A stretch of DNA of 64,000 nt from Methylobacterium sp. J-030 (lineage in GTDB: Bacteria > Pseudomonadota > Alphaproteobacteria > Rhizobiales > Beijerinckiaceae). The first letter of the stretch is position 1. Each line of letters opens with the position of its first letter. The stretch covers positions 62,001 to 126,000 of the forward strand of contig NZ_JAKSYM010000321.1 in the NCBI RefSeq assembly GCF_022829545.1. Reading direction: 5' to 3'. Shown one piece after another: positions 50,709 through 58,817 of this stretch. The notes under the pieces are model-generated. The model had not been told where the DNA came from, did not search any database, and saw only the letters and a list, made by a program, of their open reading frames with translations. The position numbers were made by a program, and so were the translations under genes.

Positions 50709-50778
50709 GGGGTAATTCTACCGTAGATCTCCGGACGCAGCAAAACCTCCGACTGCTTCCAGTGTGGAACATGCGTTC

Positions 50779-52251
50779 TCAGATCGCCCGACGCTCCGGC
50801 ACTGCCTCGGCCGGCACCGCCCCCCGCATCTCGGAGAACGCCTCGCCCACCATCAGCAGGGCCGGCCCGTCGAGGCCCGCCGCTTCGACGCGGTCGGCGA
50901 GATCGGCGGCCGTGCCGCGCAGGGCCTGCTGGTTCAGGCGGGTGGCGTTGAACACGAGGAGCGCCGGGGTCGAGGGTGCCAGCCCCTCCTCCACGGCGCG
51001 CGCCAGAAGCGCCCGCAGGGTGCGCTTGGGCATGTAGACCACGGTGGTGACGCTCGGATCGGCCAGCGCCCCCCAGTTCAGGTCGTCCGGCAGGGCGCCG
51101 CGGCGGTCGTGGCCGGTCACGAATTGCAGGCGGCGCGCGGCGTCGCGATGCGTCAGGGACAGGCCGAGCGCGGCGGCCGCGCCCTGGGCGGCCGAGACGC
51201 CCGGCACGACAGTGACCGGGATGCCGGCGGCCCGGCAGGCGTTGATCTCCTCACCGGCGCGGCCGAAGACCAGCGGATCGCCGGATTTCAGCCGCACCAC
51301 CTGCTTGCCCGAGCGGGCGAGTTGCACCATCAGCGCGTTGATGTCGTCCTGGCGGCAGGACGGGCCGTGACCGGTCTTGCCGACCAGCATGGTCCGGGCC
51401 TCGCGGCGGGCGTAGTCCAGGATCTCGGGGGCGACGAGATCGTCGTACAGGATCACGTCGGCGTTGCGCAGCGCCCGCAGCGCCTTGAGGGTCAGAAGCT
51501 CCGCGTCGCCGGGGCCGGCCCCGACCAGCGTCACTGCGCCGCCCTTCGGGGCAGCCTCCGTTTCGCCCAGCAGCTCGGCGAGGTCCCTGTCCGACGGTAC
51601 CCGGTCGGGCTCCGCGAAGGCGCGGTCGGTGAAGCGCTCCCAGAAGACGCGCCGCTCCGCGAAGCCGTGGAAGCGCGCGGTGACGCCGTCCCGCCAGTCG
51701 CGGGCGGCCGCAACCCAGCGACTGAACCCGCGGGGCAGCATCGCCTCGATGCGGGCGCGCACCGTCTGGCCGAAGACCGGGGCGGCGCCCTCCGTGGAAA
51801 TGCCCACGACGAGCGGCGACCGGTTGACGATGGCGCCGAACTTCACGTCGCAGAGATGCGGCCGGTCCACCGCGTTGACGATGGCCCCGGCCCCGCGGGC
51901 GGCCGCCACGAAGGCGACGCACTCGGCCTCGTCCTCCATCGCGCCGATGCAGAAGGCCGCGCCCCACAGGTCGTCCGGGTTCCAGGCGCGCTCGTGCAGC
52001 TGCACCTGACCGTCGACGATCTCACCCGGCACGGCGCGCAGCTCCTCGCCGGGCTCCGGGGCGTAGACATCGACATGGGCGCCGGCTGCGGCCAGCACCT
52101 TCACCTTCCAGGGGGCGCCGCCGGAGGAGCCGGCGAGCACCACCCGCTTGCCGCGCAGGGGGACGAAGACGGGCAGCACCGCCAGCGGCTCCAGCCCGGC
52201 GGCCTTGGTCTCGCGGGGGGCGCGGGTCGCGCGCAGGGGGGTGTCGGTCAC
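50779..52251 (-). CDS. cysG: siroheme synthase (SUMT / precorrin-2 dehydrogenase / ferrochelatase)
   Basis: Makes siroheme, the prosthetic group of the nitrite reductase encoded upstream. The 490-aa protein has the N-terminal precorrin-2 oxidase/ferrochelatase domain (RGKRVVLAGSSGGAPWKVKVL, about residues 30-230; quoted as VVLAGSSGGAPWKVKVL). The C-terminal uroporphyrinogen-III methyltransferase domain has VTLVGAGPGDAELLTLKALR, VRLKSGDPLVFGRAGEE and VPGVSAAQGAAAALGL. The NAD-binding motif GSSGGAPWK differs from the usual GGGxVAxRK. It is the last gene of the nitrate operon, after nasA. Confidence 0.94.
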   Translation of the reverse strand: MTDTPLRATRAPRETKAAGLEPLAVLPVFVPLRGKRVVLAGSSGGAPWKVKVLAAAGAHVDVYAPEPGEELRAVPGEIVDGQVQLHERAWNPDDLWGAAFCIGAMEDEAECVAFVAAARGAGAIVNAVDRPHLCDVKFGAIVNRSPLVVGISTEGAAPVFGQTVRARIEAMLPRGFSRWVAAARDWRDGVTARFHGFAERRVFWERFTDRAFAEPDRVPSDRDLAELLGETEAAPKGGAVTLVGAGPGDAELLTLKALRALRNADVILYDDLVAPEILDYARREARTMLVGKTGHGPSCRQDDINALMVQLARSGKQVVRLKSGDPLVFGRAGEEINACRAAGIPVTVVPGVSAAQGAAAALGLSLTHRDAARRLQFVTGHDRRGALPDDLNWGALADPSVTTVVYMPKRTLRALLARAVEEGLAPSTPALLVFNATRLNQQALRGTAADLADRVEAAGLDGPALLMVGEAFSEMRGAVPAEAVPERRAI

Positions 52252-52294
52252 GGGTCGGTCCTGATCGTCCTCGGTCGGCCTCTCCCATCCACCC

Positions 52295-52405
52295 CCTCAT
52301 CCTGAGGTGCTGCGCAGCAGCCTCGAAGGAGGGCTCCAGGGATCGCGCGGCCGGCTGGAGGGCTCCTTCGAGGCGGTCGCTGCGCGCCCGCACCTCAGGA
52401 TGAGG
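52295..52405 (+). repeat. nested long palindrome between cysG and nasA
   Basis: Outer arms CCTCATCCTGAGGTGC (52295-52310) and GCACCTCAGGATGAGG (52390-52405) are perfectly complementary. Nested inside are CCTCGAAGGAG (52321-52331) with CTCCTTCGAGG (52363-52373), and CTCCAG with CTGGAG. The whole can form a large cruciform or RNA hairpin. It resembles a dispersed Rhizobiales intergenic element, and as RNA it could lower cysG expression relative to nasA. Confidence 0.75.
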
Positions 52406-52456
52406 TGAACTGGTTGGACGGGCCGGTCTGTCCTCGCACTTCAGTGTACCAGATAA

Positions 52457-55153
52457 TCACGCGGCGCGGGCGGTCTGCCCGGCCAGCATCTTGCGGATCT
52501 CCGGTATGCAGGAGCCGCAATTCGTCCCGGCCTTGCAGACGGCACCCACCGCCTCCACGGAGCCGGCGCCCCCCGCAATGGTGGCAGCGATCACGTCGGC
52601 GCCGACGCCGTGGCAGGCGCAGACCACCGGGCCCGCCGACGCCGTGGCGGCCCGCCCGGAGAGGAGCGCCAAGCGCTCGGGCGTCTCCGGCTCCTCGGCG
52701 GCGAACAGGGCCTTGGCGGCCTCCCAATCCGGGCGCGCCCCGGCGGGGGCATAGGCGAGGCTGGCGACGAGGCGCGTGCCGTCGTAGACGGCGCAGCGGT
52801 AGCGGTCGCGGGCATGGTCGGCGTACTCGGCCAGGTCGCAGCCGGGCAACGCCTCGCTCTGGATCAAGCCGCGCATCATCAGCGCCACGGCCCGGGAGCC
52901 GTCCTGGGTGGCGAATTGAACGCCCCAGCCGCCGGTGATCGCCGCCCGCGCCCACCACCAGCCCGCCGGCAGCGGCACCTGCGCCCGGGACAGCAGGAAG
53001 CCGCGGGCGCGGTAGGCCAAGGGCGCGATCGCGGCCGGGGTCGCCTTCAGCTCAGGCTGGCCCGAGACCGGATCCGGCATCCCGCGCACCAGGGCGCCGA
53101 CCCGGGCCTTCGACGCGAAGGCGCCGCCCCAGTGCATCGGCATGAACAGGCTGCCCGGCACCACCGTGTCGGTGACCGTCACCTCCAGCTCGGCCTCGCC
53201 GTGTGCCGTCGTGAGCCGCGCGATGCCGCCGTCGACGAGTCCGTGGGCGGCCGCGTCGTCCGGATGCACCTCGACGAACGGGACGGCGCGGTGGGCCGAG
53301 AGGCGCTGGCTCTTCCCGGTGCGGGTCATGGTGTGCCAGTGGTCGCGGACCCGACCGGTGTTGAGCACCCAGGGGTAGGCCTCCGACACCGCCAGCGCGA
53401 GGGCCGGCGGCTGCACAGCGACGAAGCGGGCGCGCTGGTCGAAGGTGTAGAACCGCCCGTCGCCGAACAGGCGCGCCTTGCCCTGCGGTGCGTTGCGGGG
53501 ACCGGAGCGCTTCGGGATCGGCCACTGCACCGGCAGGGTCGAGTCGTAGGCGGCGTCGCTGATGTCGGTGAGGGCGCCGAGGTCGAAGTCGCGGGTGCCG
53601 TTGTTCTCGTAGGCCGAGAGGCCGGCATGCTCGCGAAAGATCGCGGCGGCGGACTCGAACGCGAAGGCCCGGCCGTGCCCCAGCCGGCGGCCGACCTCGG
53701 CGAGCACCGCCCAGTCGGGCCGCGCCTCGCCGGGGCTCGTGAGGAACCGGCGCTGGCGGGAGATCCGGCGCTCGGAGTTGGTGACGGTGCCGTCCTTCTC
53801 GCCCCAACCCTGCGCTGGGAGCAGGACGGTGGTCTGGCCGGCGCCCCGGGCGGTGTCGGAATCCGAGACCGCCTCGGACACCACGTAGAGGTCGAGCCCC
53901 TTCAGCGCCTCCCGGATCACGTCGGCCCGCGGCATCGAGACCAGCGGGTTGGTGCCCATCACCCAGAGGGCCTTGATCTTGCCCCGGCTGACCGCCTCGA
54001 ACAGGGCGACTGCCTTCATGCCCTCGCCGGTGATGATCCGCGGCGCGCCCCAGTAGCGGCGCACCCGGTCGACCTCCTCGGGGGCGAAGTGCATGTGGGC
54101 GGCCAGCATGTTGGCGAGCCCGCCGACCTCGCGCCCGCCCATGGCGTTGGGCTGGCCCGTGAGCGAGAACGGCCCCATCCCGGTCTGGCCGATCCGGCCG
54201 GTGATCAGGTGGCAGTTGATGATGCCGTTGCCCTTGTCGGTGCCCTGTGCCGACTGGTTCACCCCTTGCGAGAAGGCGGTGACCACCCGGCGGGTGCCGG
54301 CGAACAGGGCGTAGAAGGCCGCGATGTCGGCCTCCGGCACCCCTGTCGTCGCGGCGACCGCCGCCGTGTCGGGCGCGATCTGGCGGGCGCGGTCGAGGGC
54401 GGCGTCGAGGCCGGCGGTGTGCGCCTCCACGAAGGCGCGGTCGCGGAACCCGTTATCGGAGAGGTAAACGAGGAGCCCGGAGAACAGCGCCACGTCGGTG
54501 CCCGGCCGGAGGCCGAGAAAAAGGTCGGATTCCTCCGCGGTCTGGGTCCGGCGCGGGTCGATCACCACGAATTTTGTGCCCCGCCGGGCCTTGGCGTCGG
54601 CCATGCGGCGGAACAGGATCGGGTGGCACCACGCGGTGTTGGAGCCGACCAGAACGATCAGGTCGGCCTCGTCGAGATCCTCGTAGCAGCCCGGGACCGT
54701 GTCGGAGCCGAAGGCCCGGCGGTGAGCCGCGACCGCGCTCGACATGCACAGCCGTGAGTTGGTGTCCACGTGCGGCGTGCCGATGAAGCCCTTCGCGAGC
54801 TTGTTGGCGACGTAGTAATCCTCGGTGAGGAGTTGGCCCGACAGGTAGAAGGCGATCGCGTCCGGGCCGTGCTCCTCGGCGACCGCGCGGAGCTTTTCGG
54901 TGACCGTGTCGAGGGCCGCATCCCACGAGACCCGCGCGCCGTCGACGTGGGGGTGGAGCAGGCGGTTCTCCAGCGACAGGGTCTCGCCGAGCGCCGAGCC
55001 CTTGGAGCACAGGCGCCCGTAATTGGCCGGGTGCTCGGTGTCGCCCGCGATGGCGGCGCCGCCCTGATCATCCGGGGTCGCGAGCACGCCGCACCCGACC
55101 CCGCAATAGGGGCAGGTGGTCCGCACCGTCGGCGCCGCCACAGGCTCGATCAT
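52457..55153 (-). CDS. nasA: assimilatory nitrate reductase, molybdopterin catalytic subunit
   Basis: Reduces nitrate to nitrite in the cytoplasm using a molybdopterin guanine dinucleotide cofactor. The 898-aa protein starts with the [4Fe-4S] motif Cys14, Cys17, Cys21 and Cys49 (TTCPYCGVGCGVL, GRLCSKGSA). The molybdopterin oxidoreductase domain follows, with Mo-ligand region TNSRLCMSSAVAAHRRAFGSD (quoted as TNSRLCMSSAVAAHR) and QGVNQSAQGTDKGNGIINCHL. A molybdopterin-dinucleotide-binding domain (VLNTGRVRDHWHTMTRTGKS) comes next. A C-terminal BFD-like [2Fe-2S] domain ends the protein (VVCACHGVGADVI, CKAGTNCGSC). The ATG at 55153 starts the conserved sequence. Confidence 0.95.
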   Translation of the reverse strand: MIEPVAAPTVRTTCPYCGVGCGVLATPDDQGGAAIAGDTEHPANYGRLCSKGSALGETLSLENRLLHPHVDGARVSWDAALDTVTEKLRAVAEEHGPDAIAFYLSGQLLTEDYYVANKLAKGFIGTPHVDTNSRLCMSSAVAAHRRAFGSDTVPGCYEDLDEADLIVLVGSNTAWCHPILFRRMADAKARRGTKFVVIDPRRTQTAEESDLFLGLRPGTDVALFSGLLVYLSDNGFRDRAFVEAHTAGLDAALDRARQIAPDTAAVAATTGVPEADIAAFYALFAGTRRVVTAFSQGVNQSAQGTDKGNGIINCHLITGRIGQTGMGPFSLTGQPNAMGGREVGGLANMLAAHMHFAPEEVDRVRRYWGAPRIITGEGMKAVALFEAVSRGKIKALWVMGTNPLVSMPRADVIREALKGLDLYVVSEAVSDSDTARGAGQTTVLLPAQGWGEKDGTVTNSERRISRQRRFLTSPGEARPDWAVLAEVGRRLGHGRAFAFESAAAIFREHAGLSAYENNGTRDFDLGALTDISDAAYDSTLPVQWPIPKRSGPRNAPQGKARLFGDGRFYTFDQRARFVAVQPPALALAVSEAYPWVLNTGRVRDHWHTMTRTGKSQRLSAHRAVPFVEVHPDDAAAHGLVDGGIARLTTAHGEAELEVTVTDTVVPGSLFMPMHWGGAFASKARVGALVRGMPDPVSGQPELKATPAAIAPLAYRARGFLLSRAQVPLPAGWWWARAAITGGWGVQFATQDGSRAVALMMRGLIQSEALPGCDLAEYADHARDRYRCAVYDGTRLVASLAYAPAGARPDWEAAKALFAAEEPETPERLALLSGRAATASAGPVVCACHGVGADVIAATIAGGAGSVEAVGAVCKAGTNCGSCIPEIRKMLAGQTARAA

Positions 55154-55206
55154 GGCTGGGTCCTCGAAGATTCGTCTTGGGCAGCAGCAAGGTTCGCGCC
55201 GCGTGT

Positions 55207-55366
55207 CCCTCCCCCCTTTGCGGGGGAGGGTGGCCCCCGCAGGGGGTCGGGTGAGGGGAGCGCCCTTTCCGGAGAGGTCGCGACAGGAGCCGAAGCCCGC
55301 ACCGTCGCGCTGCCCCTCTCCCGCCCCGCTTCCGCGGGGCACCCTCCCCCGCAGAGGGGGGAGGGT
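55207..55366 (+). repeat. C/G-rich imperfect inverted repeat upstream of nasA
   Basis: Arms at about 55207-55260 and 55311-55366 are imperfect complements: CCCCTTTGCGGGGGAGGGTG faces CACCCTCCCCCGCAGAGGGG. Each arm also contains smaller C/G palindromes. It fills most of the 225-bp gap between nasA and the flavoprotein gene. The same sequence style occurs at 35440, so it is probably a dispersed element. Confidence 0.6.
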
Positions 55367-55378
55367 TGGCGGTGCGCC

Positions 55379-56983
55379 TCAGTACACGTCGGCCTGATAC
55401 CGCCCGGCCTTCCTGAGCGCTGCGAGATACGCCACCGCATCCTCGGGGCTCTTGCCCCCGAACTGGGCCGCGACGTCGATGATCGCCCGCTCCACATCCT
55501 TGGCCATGCGCTTGGCGTCGCCGCAGACGTAGAAATGCGCGCCGCCCTCGAGCCACTTCCACAGATCGGCGCCGTTCTCCCGCATCCGATCCTGGACGTA
55601 GGTCTTCTCGGTGCCGTCCCGGGACCACGCGAGCGACAGGCGGGTGAGGACCTTATCGTCCTTCAACTGGGTCAGCTCGTCCTTGTAGAAGAAGTCCGAG
55701 GCCTGACGCTGGTGGCCGTAGAACAGCCAGTTGCGGCCCGGCGCCTGCGTGGCGGCGCGCTCGCGCAGAAAGGCCCGGAACGGCGCGATGCCGGTGCCGG
55801 GGCCGCACATGATCACGTCCTTCGACAGGTCCGCCGGCAACCCGAACCCGTGCGCCTTCTGGAGATAGACCTTCACCCGGGTCTGCTCCGGCAGGCGCTC
55901 GCCGAGATGCGTCGAGGCCACGCCGAGCCGCAGCCGCGAGCGGTGGTTGTAGCGCACCGCGTCCACCGTCAGCGACACCCGGCCGACATCCATCTTGGGC
56001 GAGGAGGAGATCGAGTAGAGCCGCGGCTGCAGCTCGTCCAAGGCCTCCAGGAAGACCTCGGCGTCGGGCCGGGCCCCCGGGAACTTGTGGAGCGCGCCGA
56101 GCACGTCGAGATAGGCGGCATCGCCGTCCGGATCCTCGCCGGAGGCCAGCGCCTGCGCCTTTTTACGCGCTGCCCCAGAGGTCAGGAGCGACAGGAGCTG
56201 ATAGAGATTGTCCGGCGCGGCGCCCAGCGCGTAGTTGATCAGCAGGTGGTCGCGCAGGGTCCGGGCGCCGATCACCCGCTCGGGCCGGGCGCCGAGTTCG
56301 GCGATCACCGCGTCCACCAGCGCCGGGGCGTTGGCGGGGAACAGGCCGAGCGAGTCGCCGACCTCGTACTGGATCGGCGTGCCGTCGAGCCCGATCTCGA
56401 TGTGCCACGTCTCCTTCTCGCCGCCCGGATCGTTGAGGCGGCGGCGGGACAGGAACAGGGCCTCGACCGGGTTTTCCCGGCAGAAGCCCAGCGGCCCGAG
56501 ATCGGCCGCCTTCTTCGGCGCGTCGCCCTCCGCCTTCGGGGTGGCCGGCGCGCCGCCGGAGGTGCCGAACTCCTCGTCCAGCTTCTTGAGCATGCGCATC
56601 GTCTCCTTGCCGCCGGGCTGGCAAAGATTCAGGCGCTCCTCGTTCTTCAAGAAGATCGCGTTGGCGTAGTCGGCGCAGTTGTAGCCGCACTGGCCGCAAT
56701 CCTGCTGGGCCATGGCGGCCATCAGCTTCTGCGGCTCGGGCCGGTCCTTGGCCATCTCCATCCGCTCGCCGATCGGCACGGAGGGGTCGTGCCAGGGCGC
56801 ATCGTCGTTGTCGGCGAGTTTCGGCCCCGTGGCGGGACCTTCGCCGGGCGCGAGCGCCGTGGCGCCCGCGATGGCGGGGCCGAGCAACGCCGCGAAGTAG
56901 CCCGAGAGCCAGGCGCGCTGATCTTCGTTGAACGGGGCGGATTCGGGGATCAGGACGAGGGGGGGCGAGACGTGCTGGGTCAT
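55379..56983 (-). CDS. Fe-S/FNR flavoprotein reductase (CysJ-like, FMN domain replaced)
   Basis: Probably supplies electrons from NADPH or NADH to the nitrite or nitrate reductase. The 534-aa protein lacks the flavodoxin-like FMN domain of CysJ. Instead it has a cysteine motif near residue 100: Cys96, Cys99, Cys103 and Cys121 (QQDCGQCGYNCADYANAIF, NLCQPGG), as in the PF04060-type Fe-S domains. From about residue 170 it is a sulfite-reductase-like FAD/NAD(P) module with the FAD motif RLYSISSSP, CGPGTGIAPFRAFL, WLFYGHQRQASDFFY and the C-terminal YQADVY. Its start overlaps the nirA stop (ATGA). Confidence 0.88.
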   Translation of the reverse strand: MTQHVSPPLVLIPESAPFNEDQRAWLSGYFAALLGPAIAGATALAPGEGPATGPKLADNDDAPWHDPSVPIGERMEMAKDRPEPQKLMAAMAQQDCGQCGYNCADYANAIFLKNEERLNLCQPGGKETMRMLKKLDEEFGTSGGAPATPKAEGDAPKKAADLGPLGFCRENPVEALFLSRRRLNDPGGEKETWHIEIGLDGTPIQYEVGDSLGLFPANAPALVDAVIAELGARPERVIGARTLRDHLLINYALGAAPDNLYQLLSLLTSGAARKKAQALASGEDPDGDAAYLDVLGALHKFPGARPDAEVFLEALDELQPRLYSISSSPKMDVGRVSLTVDAVRYNHRSRLRLGVASTHLGERLPEQTRVKVYLQKAHGFGLPADLSKDVIMCGPGTGIAPFRAFLRERAATQAPGRNWLFYGHQRQASDFFYKDELTQLKDDKVLTRLSLAWSRDGTEKTYVQDRMRENGADLWKWLEGGAHFYVCGDAKRMAKDVERAIIDVAAQFGGKSPEDAVAYLAALRKAGRYQADVY

Positions 56984-58806
56984 GCGGCGGCCTTCAGGGC
57001 GGGCTGGTCCTCGGCAGCGTCGCGGAGCGCCTCCGCGCCGGTGCGGCTGGTGAAGGCCTGAAAGCTCTCCTCGGGGCCCTGGCGGCGGGCGAGGTAGGCG
57101 CGCAGCAGCGCCTCGACCCGGGAGGGACAATCCTCGGCCTTCACGGCCTTCCAGATCTCGGTGCCGATCTTCGGGTTCTCGGCGAAGCCACCGCCGACCA
57201 CGATGTCGTAGCCCTCGACGGTATCGCCCTCTTCGGAGACGACGACCTTGGCGCCGATCAGCCCAATATCGCCGATGTAGTGCTGGGCGCAGCTATGGTG
57301 GCAGCCGGTGAGGTGGACGTTCACCGGCACGTCGAGGTTCGGCACGGCCGTCTCGATATGGTCGGCGATGATCAGGGCGTGCCCCTTCGTGTCGGAGGCC
57401 GCGAACTTGCAGCCCCGCGCGCCCGTGCAGGCCACGAGGCCCGAGCGGATGCCCGCAGCCTTGGTGGTGAGGCCGAGCGCCTCGATCCGCGACTCGACCT
57501 CCGCGACCTTCGCGTCCGGGATCCCGGAAAAAATGAAGTTCTGCCAGACGGTAAGGCGGATCTGGCCGTCGCCGCACTCGGCCGCGATCTTCGCCAGGGC
57601 CCGGACCTGATCGCTGGTCATCTTGCCCACCGGCAGGACCACGCCGATCCAGTTCAGGCCCGGCTGCTTCTGGGCGTGGACGCCGACATGGGCGTAGCGG
57701 TCGGTGGGTTTACGCGGGGCCACGTGCTCCGACGCGACCCGGTCGAGCTTGCGGCCGAGCTTGTCCTCGACGGCGGCGAGGTACTTGTCGAAGCCCCAGG
57801 CGTCGAGCACGTACTTCATCCGGCTCTTGTTGCGGTTGGTCCGGTCGCCGTTCTCGATGAACACCCGGATGATCGCGTCCGCCACGGCGTTGCAATCCTC
57901 AGGCTTCAGCACGATGCCGGTGTCCCGGGCGAGGTCCCGGTGGCCCGAGATGCCGCCCAGCACGAGGCGCATGTAGATGCCCGGCGGCACGGATGCGCCG
58001 TCCAGTACCTCCACAGCCTGGAAGCCGATGTCGTTGGTCTCCTCCAGGGTCGGCATCACGCCGCTGCCGTCGAACGCGACATTGAACTTGCGCGGCAGGC
58101 CGAAGAGCGAGCGGTCGTTGAGGATCCAATTGTGCCAGGACTTGGCGAGCGGGCGCGTGTCGAGGAGTTCCTGGGCGTCGATGCCGGCGGTCGAGGAGCC
58201 GGTGACGTTGCGGATGTTGTCGGCCCCCGAGCCCCGGGCGGTGAGGCCGATATCGGTGAGCCCGTCGAGGAAGGGCTGGGCGTGCTCCGGGCTGATCTCG
58301 CGCACCTGCAGGTTCGCCCGGGTCGTCACGTGGACGTAGCCGCCGCCGTGCTCGTCAGCGAGGTCGGCGACGCCCGCGAACTGCCAATGGTGCAGGATCC
58401 CGTTCGGGATCCGCATCCGGCACATGTACGAGACCTGATTGGGCGCGACCCAGAACAGGCCGTGATAGCGCCAGCGGAAATTGTCCTCGGGCTTCGGCTG
58501 CTTGCCGGCCGCCGCCTCGCGAATCAGGCGGTTGTGGCCTTCGAACGGATTCTCGGCGCGCTTCCACTTCTCCTGCTCGCAGAGCTTGCCGCCGTCCTTG
58601 AGGGTCTTGTCCTGCGCCTTGATGTGAATCGCGTCCGGGCCCGTCGGCTCGGCGGGGGGCGCGGCCGCCCCCGCCCCGCCGGCGAGGCCGCCGGTCATCC
58701 GGACGGCGGCGATCCCGGAGGCGAACCCTTCGAGGTAGCGCTGCTGCTCGGCGTCGAACGGGTTCGGTGCAGCCTGCGGTGCAGTCTGGGTGAGGGTCTC
58801 GGCCAT
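56980..58806 (-). CDS. nirA: assimilatory nitrite reductase (NirA-type siroheme enzyme)
   Basis: Six-electron reduction of nitrite to ammonium using siroheme and a [4Fe-4S] cluster. The 608-aa protein has the two-fold nitrite/sulfite reductase repeat (parasite domains at residues 120-190 and 400-470: HGGGYVHVTTRANLQVREIS; GDGQIRLTVWQNFIFSGIPD). The cluster cysteines are in ACTGARGCKFAASDTKGH and LTGCHHSCAQHYIGDIG. The N-terminal 70 residues are an Ala/Gly-rich extension. It lies between the FAD oxidoreductase and the Fe-S flavoprotein genes and overlaps the latter by 4 nt. Siroheme comes from cysG in the same operon. Confidence 0.93.
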   Translation of the reverse strand: MAETLTQTAPQAAPNPFDAEQQRYLEGFASGIAAVRMTGGLAGGAGAAAPPAEPTGPDAIHIKAQDKTLKDGGKLCEQEKWKRAENPFEGHNRLIREAAAGKQPKPEDNFRWRYHGLFWVAPNQVSYMCRMRIPNGILHHWQFAGVADLADEHGGGYVHVTTRANLQVREISPEHAQPFLDGLTDIGLTARGSGADNIRNVTGSSTAGIDAQELLDTRPLAKSWHNWILNDRSLFGLPRKFNVAFDGSGVMPTLEETNDIGFQAVEVLDGASVPPGIYMRLVLGGISGHRDLARDTGIVLKPEDCNAVADAIIRVFIENGDRTNRNKSRMKYVLDAWGFDKYLAAVEDKLGRKLDRVASEHVAPRKPTDRYAHVGVHAQKQPGLNWIGVVLPVGKMTSDQVRALAKIAAECGDGQIRLTVWQNFIFSGIPDAKVAEVESRIEALGLTTKAAGIRSGLVACTGARGCKFAASDTKGHALIIADHIETAVPNLDVPVNVHLTGCHHSCAQHYIGDIGLIGAKVVVSEEGDTVEGYDIVVGGGFAENPKIGTEIWKAVKAEDCPSRVEALLRAYLARRQGPEESFQAFTSRTGAEALRDAAEDQPALKAAA

Positions 58807-58817
58807 TCCGTGCCTCC

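Noticed and set aside
50766-50777. GAACATGCGTTC palindrome, like a Gram-positive LexA box
   Set aside because: Alphaproteobacterial LexA uses GTTC-N7-GTTC, and the nearby DUF4926 gene gives no SOS link; a 12-bp palindrome can occur by chance.
52610-54757. 715-codon plus-strand open frame opposite nasA
   Set aside because: Antisense shadow of the nitrate reductase; composition is Arg/Gly/His-rich with no domain pattern.
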